Below, in pieces: positions 53,053 to 60,325 of a DNA stretch of 64,000 nucleotides. The notes below the pieces were generated by a model. That model made no database searches and had not been told where the DNA came from. It was given only the letters and a program-made list of their open reading frames with translations. Numbering within the stretch: the first letter of the stretch is position 1; each line of letters begins with the position of its first letter. Made by a program: the position numbers and the translations under genes. Origin of the DNA: Fen-549 sp964636655 (GTDB taxonomy: Bacteria; Actinomycetota; Thermoleophilia; Gaiellales; Gaiellaceae); contig CAZWTK010000003.1 in NCBI GenBank assembly GCA_964636655.1, forward strand, positions 19,112-83,111, read 5' to 3'.

Positions 53053-53311
53053 CTTCCGGCTCCTGCCATTCCACGTTCAGCCGATCGACATACGACGCCG
53101 ACGGCCCCTGCCGACACCAGCGAAGGAGCAACTCTACGTGTTCGCGCGGTCCCTCGAAGACGGCTTCGACGTTTCCGTCGAGCGTGTTCCGCACCCAACC
53201 ACTCACTCCGAGCGAGGAGGCGCGGGAACGAGCCCAGTAGCGAAACCCCACTCCCTGCACGCGGCCGCTTGCGATCACCTTCGCCCGGCAGATGCGCGAG
53301 TCGCCGCTCAT
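53027..53311 (-). CDS. acyP: Acylphosphatase
   Basis: The 94-residue enzyme hydrolyses acyl phosphates. The family motifs are complete: VIASGRVQGVGFRYWARSRA with the catalytic Arg, and GVSGWVRNTLDGNVEAVFEG with the catalytic Asn. It overlaps the upstream phosphatase gene by 4 bp and the PRC-barrel gene by about 25 bp. Confidence 0.94.
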   Translation of the reverse strand: MSGDSRICRAKVIASGRVQGVGFRYWARSRASSLGVSGWVRNTLDGNVEAVFEGPREHVELLLRWCRQGPSASYVDRLNVEWQEPEGEHGFAIR

Positions 53312-54687
53312 GCGGCGAGCGACGGGACGGTCGAGTAGCTGGGCGGATCGATACCGAAGTGCCTGAGTACGGTCGGCGCCACCTCGGCGATGCTCGCGGG
53401 CAGTCGCTCAATTCCCACCGCCAGCATCGGTACCTCCGAGTCGCCCCGATCGAGCGAGCCGTGCGAGCCGCCGACGGCGTGGTGGCGACCGGCGATGTCG
53501 GCGAACTCGACTCCCGGCGCGGCCGAGATCAGCAGCTCGCCGGCGTTGGGGTTCGCCAGCGCCGACCACAGGCGCTCGCGGGCACGCGGCTGATCGAGGA
53601 CTCTCTCGTCGCCACTCGTGCGCCAACCCCGGTCCGCCGGGGCGAAGCGAAGCTCGGCGCCCGCCCTGCGGGCGACGGCGTCCGCCCCGTCTCGATAGCA
53701 GACGACCTCGACGCTTGGATCACGCTCCAGCCGTGTTGCCAGCTCTGCGCACTCGAGCGGACAGCCGGCGAGCCGGTAGACCATCGCCGCCCGGTTCGAC
53801 GCGGTGAGGACGAGCTGGTCGCGGCGCGAGGCACGCCGCCCGGCGAGTGGCAGATCGTCGAGGCAACGCTCGAGCCGCACGCCCTCTCCGACGAGCGTCT
53901 GGCCGTGATCCGAGCAAAGCAGCACGTCGTAGCGGTCGAGAAAGGAATCGATCCCGCCGGCCGCCTCGACGATCGCGGCGATCGAGCGGTCGGCGCGGCG
54001 GAGCCCTTCGTCCGTGCCCTCCGGGCCAAACGCATGCGACAGGTAGTCGTAATCGGAGAGGTAGTAGAAGAGGAAGTCGAAGTCGTCTCGGGTGACGAGC
54101 CAACGACCGGCAGTCTCGGCGTAGCCGTCCACCGAGCCGCTCGCCCGCTTGAAGACCGCCGTCGACGAAGTTCCGGTGTCGCGCGACTCGAACAGGCCGT
54201 AGAAGAAGAAACGGCTCGGGCCGAGCACCGCCGGCGCCACCCCGGGCACGATTGGAAGGTGGCGATCGCGTCCGCGATAGCAGGTCACGTTTATCCCGGC
54301 CGCCCGAAGGCCCTGGTCTTCCAGCGCCTCGAACACGGTGACCGCCTCGGTGCTCAGGTGCTCGGCGTTCATGGCGTAGATGGTGTCCCGCCACCAGCGC
54401 AGGGCGCCCGAGCGGCGAGCGGCCGCGAACGACGAGCCGTACTCGACGATGCGCCCCTGCCCGCGATCGAACCAGACCAGGTGCGGGATGTGATGCACCC
54501 CCGGCTGCGCACCGGTGGCGATGGTGGTCAGGCAAACGGGCGTGAGGGAAGGAAAGACCGAGATCGCGCGGCCGAGTTGCCCGACCGCGGCGAGCTGGGT
54601 CAAAGTCGGAGCGAAGGCGCCTTCGATCCCCCGCTCGAGCATGGCCGGAGTGAGTCCGTCGATGACGATCAGAACGAGCTTGCGCAT
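53308..54687 (-). CDS. Alkaline-phosphatase-superfamily nucleotide pyrophosphatase/phosphodiesterase
   Basis: The 459-residue protein has metal-site 1 VLIVIDGLTPAML, the nucleophile region FPSLTPVCLTTIATGAQPG with a Thr, LFYYLSDYDYLSHAFGPEG, LLCSDHGQTLVGEG and HHAVGGSHGSLDRGDSEVPM. This is the pattern of NPP-type phosphodiesterases and type I phosphodiesterase/pyrophosphatases. No signal peptide is seen, so it should be cytoplasmic. It starts at ATG 54687, sharing one base with the upstream stop (TGATG). Confidence 0.88.
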   Translation of the reverse strand: MRKLVLIVIDGLTPAMLERGIEGAFAPTLTQLAAVGQLGRAISVFPSLTPVCLTTIATGAQPGVHHIPHLVWFDRGQGRIVEYGSSFAAARRSGALRWWRDTIYAMNAEHLSTEAVTVFEALEDQGLRAAGINVTCYRGRDRHLPIVPGVAPAVLGPSRFFFYGLFESRDTGTSSTAVFKRASGSVDGYAETAGRWLVTRDDFDFLFYYLSDYDYLSHAFGPEGTDEGLRRADRSIAAIVEAAGGIDSFLDRYDVLLCSDHGQTLVGEGVRLERCLDDLPLAGRRASRRDQLVLTASNRAAMVYRLAGCPLECAELATRLERDPSVEVVCYRDGADAVARRAGAELRFAPADRGWRTSGDERVLDQPRARERLWSALANPNAGELLISAAPGVEFADIAGRHHAVGGSHGSLDRGDSEVPMLAVGIERLPASIAEVAPTVLRHFGIDPPSYSTVPSLAA

Positions 54688-55124
54688 CAGTCGCGTGCGA
54701 GAGTGCGGAGCCCCGCGAAACGGTCGCCGCCCCCGCGCCCCAAACGCAGGGCGAGTACTCCCGTCAGCACGGTCTCGATGTATCCGAGCGCCGGAGCGAA
54801 GGCCAGGGCGGCCGCGGCAAGCGCTGTGCCGAAAAGCAGGATCGCCGTCGCTCCACGAGTGCCGCCGCGCCTCAACGTGCGCCGGGCCAGCTCCGCGCTA
54901 CAGAATCCGCCGGCGACTCCTCCCGCCGCTCCCGCAAGAGACGCCACGGGGCCCAGGTCATGAAGGGAAGTCAACGCGTAGAAAGCCAGCGCGTATCCAC
55001 CCAGCGCCGCTCCGGCGGCAGCCAGCAACGCGGCGCCGCGAAAGGGCGCCAGCAAGGCGCCGAACGCGACGCCGAGTGCGACTCCCAGACCGAGCGCAAC
55101 ACCGAGCCAGTACCAGAGGCCCAC
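54687..55124 (-). CDS. Ala/Gly-rich small multipass membrane protein
   Basis: The 145-residue product has about four hydrophobic segments (WYWLGVALGLGVALGVAFGALL, GAALLAAAGAALGGYALAFYAL, TAILLFGTALAAAALAFAP and the Gly-rich central one). I do not recognise the family. The start is GTG 55124, directly before the first segment. It shares one base with the phosphodiesterase start, so the two are coupled. Confidence 0.65.
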   Translation of the reverse strand: MGLWYWLGVALGLGVALGVAFGALLAPFRGAALLAAAGAALGGYALAFYALTSLHDLGPVASLAGAAGGVAGGFCSAELARRTLRRGGTRGATAILLFGTALAAAALAFAPALGYIETVLTGVLALRLGRGGGDRFAGLRTLARD

Positions 55125-55219
55125 GGCCAGCAGTGTAGTCGTACGGTGCGCGGAGATGGTCGGTTTCACGCTTTGGCGCCGCGGGGAAACCAACTGCCTT
55201 GAGACTCAGGTAGATCGCT

Positions 55220-55528
55220 TTGGAAGAAAACGGTTCAGCGGTTCTCATCTTCTTCTCCTCTGTGAGCTCGGGTCCCGCGCGGCGAATGGACAGCCTGGTG
55301 GCAAACGTCGCGCGAAAGGAGCGGAGGTACCTGCGGGTGCTGCAGGTCGATGTCAATGAGCACCCTGAGCTGGCCGGGCGTTTTCGAGTTCGGGCCGTGC
55401 CGACTCTCATCCTGGTCAAGCAAGGTCGAGTCGTGGAGAGGATCGAGGGGCGCGTAAGCGCCGCCCGGCTCGTGCACACGCTCGAGTCGCATCTGAGCGG
55501 AGAAACGGCTTCGGGAGCGAGATCCTAG
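55220..55528 (+). CDS. Thioredoxin-like protein without active-site cysteines
   Basis: The 102-residue protein has a thioredoxin fold: AVLIFFSSVSSGPARRMDSLV, RVLQVDVNEHPELAGRFRVRAVPTLILVKQGRVVERIEG (in part; the cis-Pro loop AVPTLIL is intact). The usual WCGPC is SSGPA, so both redox cysteines are missing. It cannot act as a disulfide reductase and may bind partners instead. TTG start at 55220. It stands alone between divergent genes. Confidence 0.8.
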   Translation: MEENGSAVLIFFSSVSSGPARRMDSLVANVARKERRYLRVLQVDVNEHPELAGRFRVRAVPTLILVKQGRVVERIEGRVSAARLVHTLESHLSGETASGARS

Positions 55529-55604
55529 GAGCCGGTTTGAGCGCAGGACGATCGGGTATCAGCCGCGATCTACACGTGCGTCCAGCGAGCGAAACGATCA
55601 GGTT

Positions 55605-57113
55605 GTGAAGCGGGAGGGAGTACTGACGCGAGAGGCCAGCAAATGGCTGCTGCTGACCCTGATGGCGACGTCGTTCTTCATGGTCGTGCTCGACGTATCG
55701 GTCGTCAACGTCGCTCTACCCTCGATCGCGAAGGACCTTCACTTCGCATCCAACAACCTGCAGTGGGTGATCACCGCCTATTCGATCACCTTTGGCGGGT
55801 TCTTGCTGCTGGGCGGGCGAACGGCAGACATCTTTGGGCGCCGCCGCTTGTTTATCGTGGCCGTCTCGCTCTTTGCCCTGGCCTCTCTGGCCTGTGGTCT
55901 CAGCCAATCCAGCACCATGCTCATCGTTGCGCGCGGTGTGCAGGGCTTGATGGCCGCCTTCATGACGCCGACCGCCCTGAGCATCGTCCTGACCCAGTTC
56001 GAGGAGGGGCGGGAGCGAAATCTGGCGATGGGCATCTGGGCGGCGGTGGCCTCGAGCGGAGCCGCGGTCGGTGTCGTGCTAGGCGGCGCTCTGACCGAGT
56101 ACCTGGACTGGCGCTGGAACTTCTTCATCAACGTCCCCGTGGGCTTCCTCGTAGTCGTGTTCTCGGCACTGCTGTTGCCGCGATCTGGTGGCGAGGAGAG
56201 AGGCAACGGCAGATTCCGCGATCTCGATCACGTTGGCTCCGGCACGGCGACGCTCGGCCTGGTCGCTCTCGTTTTCGGACTCTCGCGGGCGCCGATCGAC
56301 GGTTGGGGCTCCACGACGGTGTTGGCGAGCCTTACGCTCAGCGCCGTTCTTCTGTGCGCATTCGTGCTCAATGAGCTGCGTTCCCGCGACCCGTTGCTGC
56401 CGCTCGGATTGTTCAAGACCAGAAACGTCGCGGGGGGCGATCTGGCGGCGCTGATCGTCGCGGCCAGTCTGTTCTCGCTCTTCTACTTCCTGACCCTGTA
56501 CGTGCAGACGGTGCTTGGCTACTCGCCCATCCGCGCTGGCGTCAGCTTTCTCGTCACGCCGCTCGTGATCGCCGTGTTCTCCGGGATCACCTCCCAGCTC
56601 GTCGGCAAGATCGGCTACAAACCGACGATGGTCGTCGGGCCGCTGATCCTTGCGGTCGGCCTCTTCGTCCTCTCGGGGATCAGAGTGAACGGGACCTACT
56701 GGCACGACGTCTTGCCCGGGCTGGCGATTGCGGGCACCGGGCTCGGCATGACGTTCGTCTCGCTCACGCTGGCGGCGACGAGCGGAGTGCCCGTTCGCCT
56801 TTCGGGCTTGGTCTCCGGGATGCTCAACACCTCGCAGCAGATTGGCGGGGCGATCGGGCTGGCGGTGCTGTCTGTGCTTGCCAACTCGGCAACGAACTCG
56901 GCGCTCGCCGCCGGTGACACCGCAACACAGGCCAAGGTCGCCGGCTTCCACTACGCGTTCCACGCGAGCGTCGGCTTTGCCGTGTTTGCCTGCGTGGTCG
57001 CCGTGCTGCTGGTGAAGAACCGGCCGGCTGTCGTCGGAGATGAGGGCCGGGACGGACGAGGCGAGCAAGGCCACGACAGGATAAGCAGCGAGGTCGAGCC
57101 GGTCACCTCATAA
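55605..57113 (+). CDS. MFS exporter, DHA2 (14-TMS) family
   Basis: The 502-residue protein has 14 membrane segments and the DHA2 signatures FFMVVLDVSVVNVALPSIAKDL (in part, LDVSVVNVALPSI), GGRTADIFGRRRLF (motif A), VARGVQGLMAAFMTPTALSI and VLGGALTEYLDWRWNFFINVP (motif C region). Members export drugs and toxic metabolites with proton exchange. GTG start at 55605 after a purine-rich stretch. No regulator gene is adjacent on the same strand. Confidence 0.93.
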   Translation: MKREGVLTREASKWLLLTLMATSFFMVVLDVSVVNVALPSIAKDLHFASNNLQWVITAYSITFGGFLLLGGRTADIFGRRRLFIVAVSLFALASLACGLSQSSTMLIVARGVQGLMAAFMTPTALSIVLTQFEEGRERNLAMGIWAAVASSGAAVGVVLGGALTEYLDWRWNFFINVPVGFLVVVFSALLLPRSGGEERGNGRFRDLDHVGSGTATLGLVALVFGLSRAPIDGWGSTTVLASLTLSAVLLCAFVLNELRSRDPLLPLGLFKTRNVAGGDLAALIVAASLFSLFYFLTLYVQTVLGYSPIRAGVSFLVTPLVIAVFSGITSQLVGKIGYKPTMVVGPLILAVGLFVLSGIRVNGTYWHDVLPGLAIAGTGLGMTFVSLTLAATSGVPVRLSGLVSGMLNTSQQIGGAIGLAVLSVLANSATNSALAAGDTATQAKVAGFHYAFHASVGFAVFACVVAVLLVKNRPAVVGDEGRDGRGEQGHDRISSEVEPVTS

Positions 57114-57166
57114 GCCCGTCTCGCTAGGACGGCACAATCAGGCATCCCGTACGGGGCAAGGTCGGC

Positions 57167-58057
57167 TCAGACGAGAACCGAGATCGCCGAGCGCTGACAC
57201 TCGAACACGGCCGAGGTCACGTCGCCGAGATCCTCTCCGTCGGCGTGCAGAGGCTCCGGGCGGTCACAGACGACCTCGATCCGGTCGAGGTTGTGTCCAT
57301 AGAGGGCGTCGTCGGCGTGCGGGGCGTGACCGGTGAGCACGGTCAGTGCTAGCCGCGCGATCGAGCGCCGGTGCAGGCGTACGGGAGCCACCAGGTCGAG
57401 GCCGAGCTCGAAACGCGCGGCGGGGGCGAAGCGCAGCGGCACGGGGCCGGCGAAGGTGGAAGGGTCACCGTTACAGATCACAGCGAAGGCGGCGCGGCCG
57501 AGATCGCGCACCTCTATTCCCTGCTCGAGCGAGCGGCGCCGCTCTCGAATCACCGCGACCAGCGAGCGGGCGAAGGCGAAGTCACCGGGGCGCCGGCCCG
57601 TCTCGTCGCGCCCGAGCCTGTCCACTCGGCGCACGACCTCCGCATCGATGCCGATGCCGGCCTCGAAGGCAAAGCGATAGCCGTTGACGCTTCCCAGCGA
57701 GATGCGCCGCATTCGCTTCTCGCCGGCGGCCTCGGCGATCTGCCTAGCCGCCGCGATCGGATCGCGAGGCAGCCCGAGCGCTCTCGGCAACACGCTCGTG
57801 CCACCGCCGGGAACGAATCCCACGGGGATGTCGCGCTCGAGCCCGTTCAGCACTTCGTTGTAGCCGCCATCGCCCGAGAACACGACGATCACGTCGGCCG
57901 CGCTGCACGCCTGCTGCGCGAGGAGGATCGCGTCGCGCGGGGCGCGAGTCTCGACCGTGCCGACCGTTCCGGCGCGACTCAACGCCGCCTCCACGCCGGC
58001 GACGCGAGCTTCCGTCACGCGTGTGGCCTTGCTGTTGACAATAAGAGCGATACGCAT
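57167..58057 (-). CDS. Diacylglycerol/sphingosine-type lipid kinase family protein
   Basis: The 296-residue protein has IALIVNSKATRVTEA, VIVVFSGDGGYNEVLNGLE (the GGDGT motif altered to SGDGG), GFVPGGGTSVLPRALGLPRD, SLGSVNGYRFAFEAGIGIDAE and PEPLHADGEDLG. These are the signatures of DagK/YegS-like kinases, which phosphorylate lipids or related alcohols at the membrane. ATG 58057 directly precedes the first beta strand. Confidence 0.88.
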   Translation of the reverse strand: MRIALIVNSKATRVTEARVAGVEAALSRAGTVGTVETRAPRDAILLAQQACSAADVIVVFSGDGGYNEVLNGLERDIPVGFVPGGGTSVLPRALGLPRDPIAAARQIAEAAGEKRMRRISLGSVNGYRFAFEAGIGIDAEVVRRVDRLGRDETGRRPGDFAFARSLVAVIRERRRSLEQGIEVRDLGRAAFAVICNGDPSTFAGPVPLRFAPAARFELGLDLVAPVRLHRRSIARLALTVLTGHAPHADDALYGHNLDRIEVVCDRPEPLHADGEDLGDVTSAVFECQRSAISVLV

Positions 58058-58112
58058 CGACACGAGCATGCCACATGATCGGGGCGACTCGCCGGGCCCG
58101 ATTCGCGTCTGA

Positions 58113-58128
58113 ATAGCATAGCTGCTAT
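58113..58128. promoter_or_regulatory. 16-bp palindrome, probable operator of the XRE gene
   Basis: ATAGCA-TAGC-TGCTAT (58113-58128) ends 9 bp before the ATG of the XRE gene. A site this close to a small HTH gene is typical of autoregulation. Confidence 0.55.
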
Positions 58129-58137
58129 GTTCTTGCC

Positions 58138-58434
58138 ATGACCGAGGAAAGAGCATTCGAGCGTTTGAAGGAACGAGCGCTCAAGCGCATTGCCGGCGTT
58201 GGAGACGGAGGCTGGTTCTTCGCCCAGGTCGCCGATCAGGTCGCCGAGCAGCGTCTGGCCCGCGGGCTCTCGCAGAGGCAGCTCGCTGAGTTGACCGGAA
58301 CGACGCAATCGGCGATCGCACGACTAGAGCGGGGTGGGCGACCGCCGCGGATCGACACGCTACTGCGTATCGGCGAAGCGCTCGACTGTCAGCTCGTCGT
58401 GAAGTTGGTCCCGCGCGACGGGCCCGGCTCTTAG
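58138..58434 (+). CDS. XRE-family HTH protein, HigA-antitoxin-like
   Basis: The 98-residue protein has a Cro/C1 helix-turn-helix in LSQRQLAELTGTTQSAIARLERGGRPPRIDTLLRIGEAL (core quoted in part: QLAELTGTTQSAIARLE). A helical N-terminus precedes it (ERAFERLKERALKRIAG), as in HigA-type antitoxins encoded after a HigB toxin. No toxin gene is adjacent: the upstream gene is divergent and the downstream one is convergent. It is thus an orphan antitoxin-like regulator. Confidence 0.85.
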   Translation: MTEERAFERLKERALKRIAGVGDGGWFFAQVADQVAEQRLARGLSQRQLAELTGTTQSAIARLERGGRPPRIDTLLRIGEALDCQLVVKLVPRDGPGS

Positions 58435-58796
58435 CGCTGGCTCGTCGACTCGTCGTCGTGGTGGAAGAACCAGTGCTCGAGCTTGGTCAGGATCTCCTCG
58501 CGCGAGAAGGGCTCCAGGTCGGAATCGATTCCCTCGTCGCGCGAGACACGTAAGTCGTCGCTCAATGCGCCGTTGGCCTCGTTCAAGGCGTCGTCCAGCT
58601 CGAAGCCACGGAAGATGTAGTCGTCTTCCTTCGGCTCGCCGCTGTCGCGGAGCTGCGGATTGACCACGCGGCCGACCGCCCAGAGCGCCTCGGGCTGGTA
58701 CTCGATCCAGAGGGTGATGCGCTCCTCGTTGCCCACGTCGTCGATTCCGACCAGCGAACGTTCGGCGAAGCGGCGAGATCCGTGGTTCTTAGGCAC
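58431..58796 (-). CDS. Hypothetical protein
   Basis: A 121-residue acidic soluble protein (LWIEYQPEALWAVGRVVNPQ, DDYIFRGFELDDALNEANGALSDDLRVSRDEG in part). It has no membrane segment or Cys. I do not recognise a family. GTG 58796 is the chosen start; the frame upstream is antisense to the ornithine cyclodeaminase homologue. It overlaps the convergent XRE gene by 4 bp. Confidence 0.6.
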   Translation of the reverse strand: MPKNHGSRRFAERSLVGIDDVGNEERITLWIEYQPEALWAVGRVVNPQLRDSGEPKEDDYIFRGFELDDALNEANGALSDDLRVSRDEGIDSDLEPFSREEILTKLEHWFFHHDDESTSQR

Positions 58797-58828
58797 CGAA
58801 CGAGAATAGCGGGCGGACGCGCCGAAGG

Positions 58829-59806
58829 TCACGAACGCAGTTCGACCCCGTGCCGCTCGACCCGGGCGCGTTCGAGCGCGAGCGTCGCCGCGGCCAGGTC
58901 CCAGGCGGCGATGCCGTTGGACTTGAAAACGGTGATGTCCTGATCGGATTGGCGTCCCGGAAGCTCGCCGACCACCAGCTCGTGCAGCTCGTGAACTTCG
59001 AGCCAGTCGAGGAGGCCGCCCGCGATCGGCTCGATCAGGTCGCCCGACTCGATCCGGGCTTGGGATTTGAGATCGCAGCAGACGAGCGAGGCTCGTTCGA
59101 GCACGGCGTTGTCGAGCTCGCGGTGGCCGGCGGCGTTGGCTCCGACGGCACAGACCAGCGCGCCCGGCGCGAGCCATTCGCCGCGCAGCACGGGGTCGGG
59201 CGAGTTGGTGATGGTGACGACGATGTCCGATCGCGCCGCTTGCCGGTGATCGCGCGCGGCCTCGGCCCCGATCCGCTCGCAAAAGGAGCTCAGCGCCTCG
59301 GCGTTACGACAGAAGGCGCGAACCCGCTCGATCGAGGGAAGGGCCGCTCGAATGCACTCCACCTGACCGAGGGCGTGGTAGCCGCAGCCGATCAGGCCCA
59401 GGCTAAGCGGTTCGGGCCGGGCTAGCCGGAGTGCGGCGACGGCGCTGGCCGCGCCCGTCCTGAGCTGTCCGAGGCGGCGGGCCTCGATCAGGGCCGCGAG
59501 CTCGCCGCTCGCTTCGTCGTGGAGAAGGACGACGGGGCGGAACGATCTGTCTCGGCCCGTGACGTAGCTCTTCGAGCCGCACAGCCCGGTCTCGCGATCA
59601 AGCGCCGACATCGTGGTCAGGGTTGCGCCGCCTGACTCGAGGCGTATTCGGGGTAGCACCTCGACCGAGCCGCGCGCGAGCTTCAGCTCACTCCCCTCGA
59701 CGGCGGCGTTGACCGACTCGGCATCGAGCAGCGCGTTGACGTCGTCTTCATTCAGATAGAGCGGCACGTTCGTTCGATCGTAGTCACCGCCGGCCGTGCG
59801 TGTCAT
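58829..59806 (-). CDS. Ornithine cyclodeaminase/mu-crystallin family protein
   Basis: The 325-residue protein has SALDRETGLCGSKSYVTGRD, LHDEASGELAALIEARRLGQLRTGAASAVAA (in part) and the NAD loop SLGLIGCGYHALGQVECIRA, followed by DIVVTITNSPDPVLRGEWL. Family members include ornithine cyclodeaminase, alanine dehydrogenase and ketimine reductase; the substrate is open. The ATG at 59806 lies in a repeat tail (59802-59820); GTG 59767 (VPLYLNEDDV) is a good alternative start. Confidence 0.88.
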   Translation of the reverse strand: MTRTAGGDYDRTNVPLYLNEDDVNALLDAESVNAAVEGSELKLARGSVEVLPRIRLESGGATLTTMSALDRETGLCGSKSYVTGRDRSFRPVVLLHDEASGELAALIEARRLGQLRTGAASAVAALRLARPEPLSLGLIGCGYHALGQVECIRAALPSIERVRAFCRNAEALSSFCERIGAEAARDHRQAARSDIVVTITNSPDPVLRGEWLAPGALVCAVGANAAGHRELDNAVLERASLVCCDLKSQARIESGDLIEPIAGGLLDWLEVHELHELVVGELPGRQSDQDITVFKSNGIAAWDLAAATLALERARVERHGVELRS

Positions 59807-59820
59807 GCCGGTCGCGGCGG
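59802..59820. repeat. 19-bp direct repeat, left copy, upstream of the tRNA
   Basis: GTCATGCCGGTCGCGGCGG is identical to 60223-60241. The two copies bracket the tRNA and the composite repeat. It overlaps the start codon region of the minus-strand ornithine cyclodeaminase homologue. Confidence 0.8.
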
Positions 59821-59847
59821 GGAATGGCGGCTACACTTGACGCGTAG

Positions 59848-59920
59848 GCGCCCGTAGCTCAGGGGATAGAGCGCTGCCCTGCGGAGGCAGAGGTCGCACG
59901 TTCAAATCGTGCCGGGCGCG
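59848..59920 (+). tRNA. tRNA-Arg, anticodon GCG
   Basis: The 73-nt cloverleaf folds fully: acceptor GCGCCCG/CGGGCGC, D-stem GCTC/GAGC, anticodon stem CTGCC/GGCAG with loop CTGCGGA, variable AGGTC, T-stem GCACG/CGTGC with loop TTCAAAT, discriminator G. The anticodon at positions 34-36 is GCG, reading CGC/CGU. The rest matches bacterial tRNA-Arg(CCG) closely (from memory), so it looks like that isoacceptor with C34 changed to G. CCA is not encoded. Confidence 0.95.
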
Positions 59921-59925
59921 TGTCT

Positions 59926-60241
59926 CCGCGAAAAGTCGGCCGGCGGAGCCGGCGATGACTTTTCGCGGTATTACCTCTGAGACGTACGAGTCGGCGCGCC
60001 TGCGGCGCGTGTGACTCGTCTGCTCTGAGACGCGAGGCGGGCTAGCCGCAATTGTGGGCAGTGTTCGTGATGGAGGAGTCGGGGGATGGCGTTTTGTGAG
60101 CCGCGCCCGCCATGTCGGTCGCTTCGCTTCCGCGAAAAGTCCGCCCTCCTGCAGAGGGCATGATGACTTTTCGCGGTGATGGGCGAATACGACCGAGGGA
60201 CGGCGTTTGCTGAGCCGCGCCCGTCATGCCGGTCGCGGCGG
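59926..60241. repeat. Composite hairpin repeat, locus 2
   Basis: Stem-loop 1 (59926-59968) has perfect 12-bp arms CCGCGAAAAGTC and GACTTTTCGCGG and starts 6 bp after the tRNA. Stem-loop 2 (59986-60019) has arms ACGAGTC and GACTCGT and is bracketed by CTCTGAGACG. A 64-bp element (60041-60104) matches the element of locus 1 at about 52 of 64 positions without gaps. A second stem-loop 1 (60130-60176) has the same arms around GCCCTC-CTGCA-GAGGGC. A degenerate element end and the right 19-bp repeat (60223-60241) follow. I see no gene in 59921-60325. Confidence 0.85.
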
Positions 60242-60325
60242 CCGGTAGCGGTTATCGGCGGTTCTGGTACGCGCTTCCTTTTCCTAAGCCGGTCGATTCG
60301 GGCAGCGGGAGCTAGGATCGCGGAG

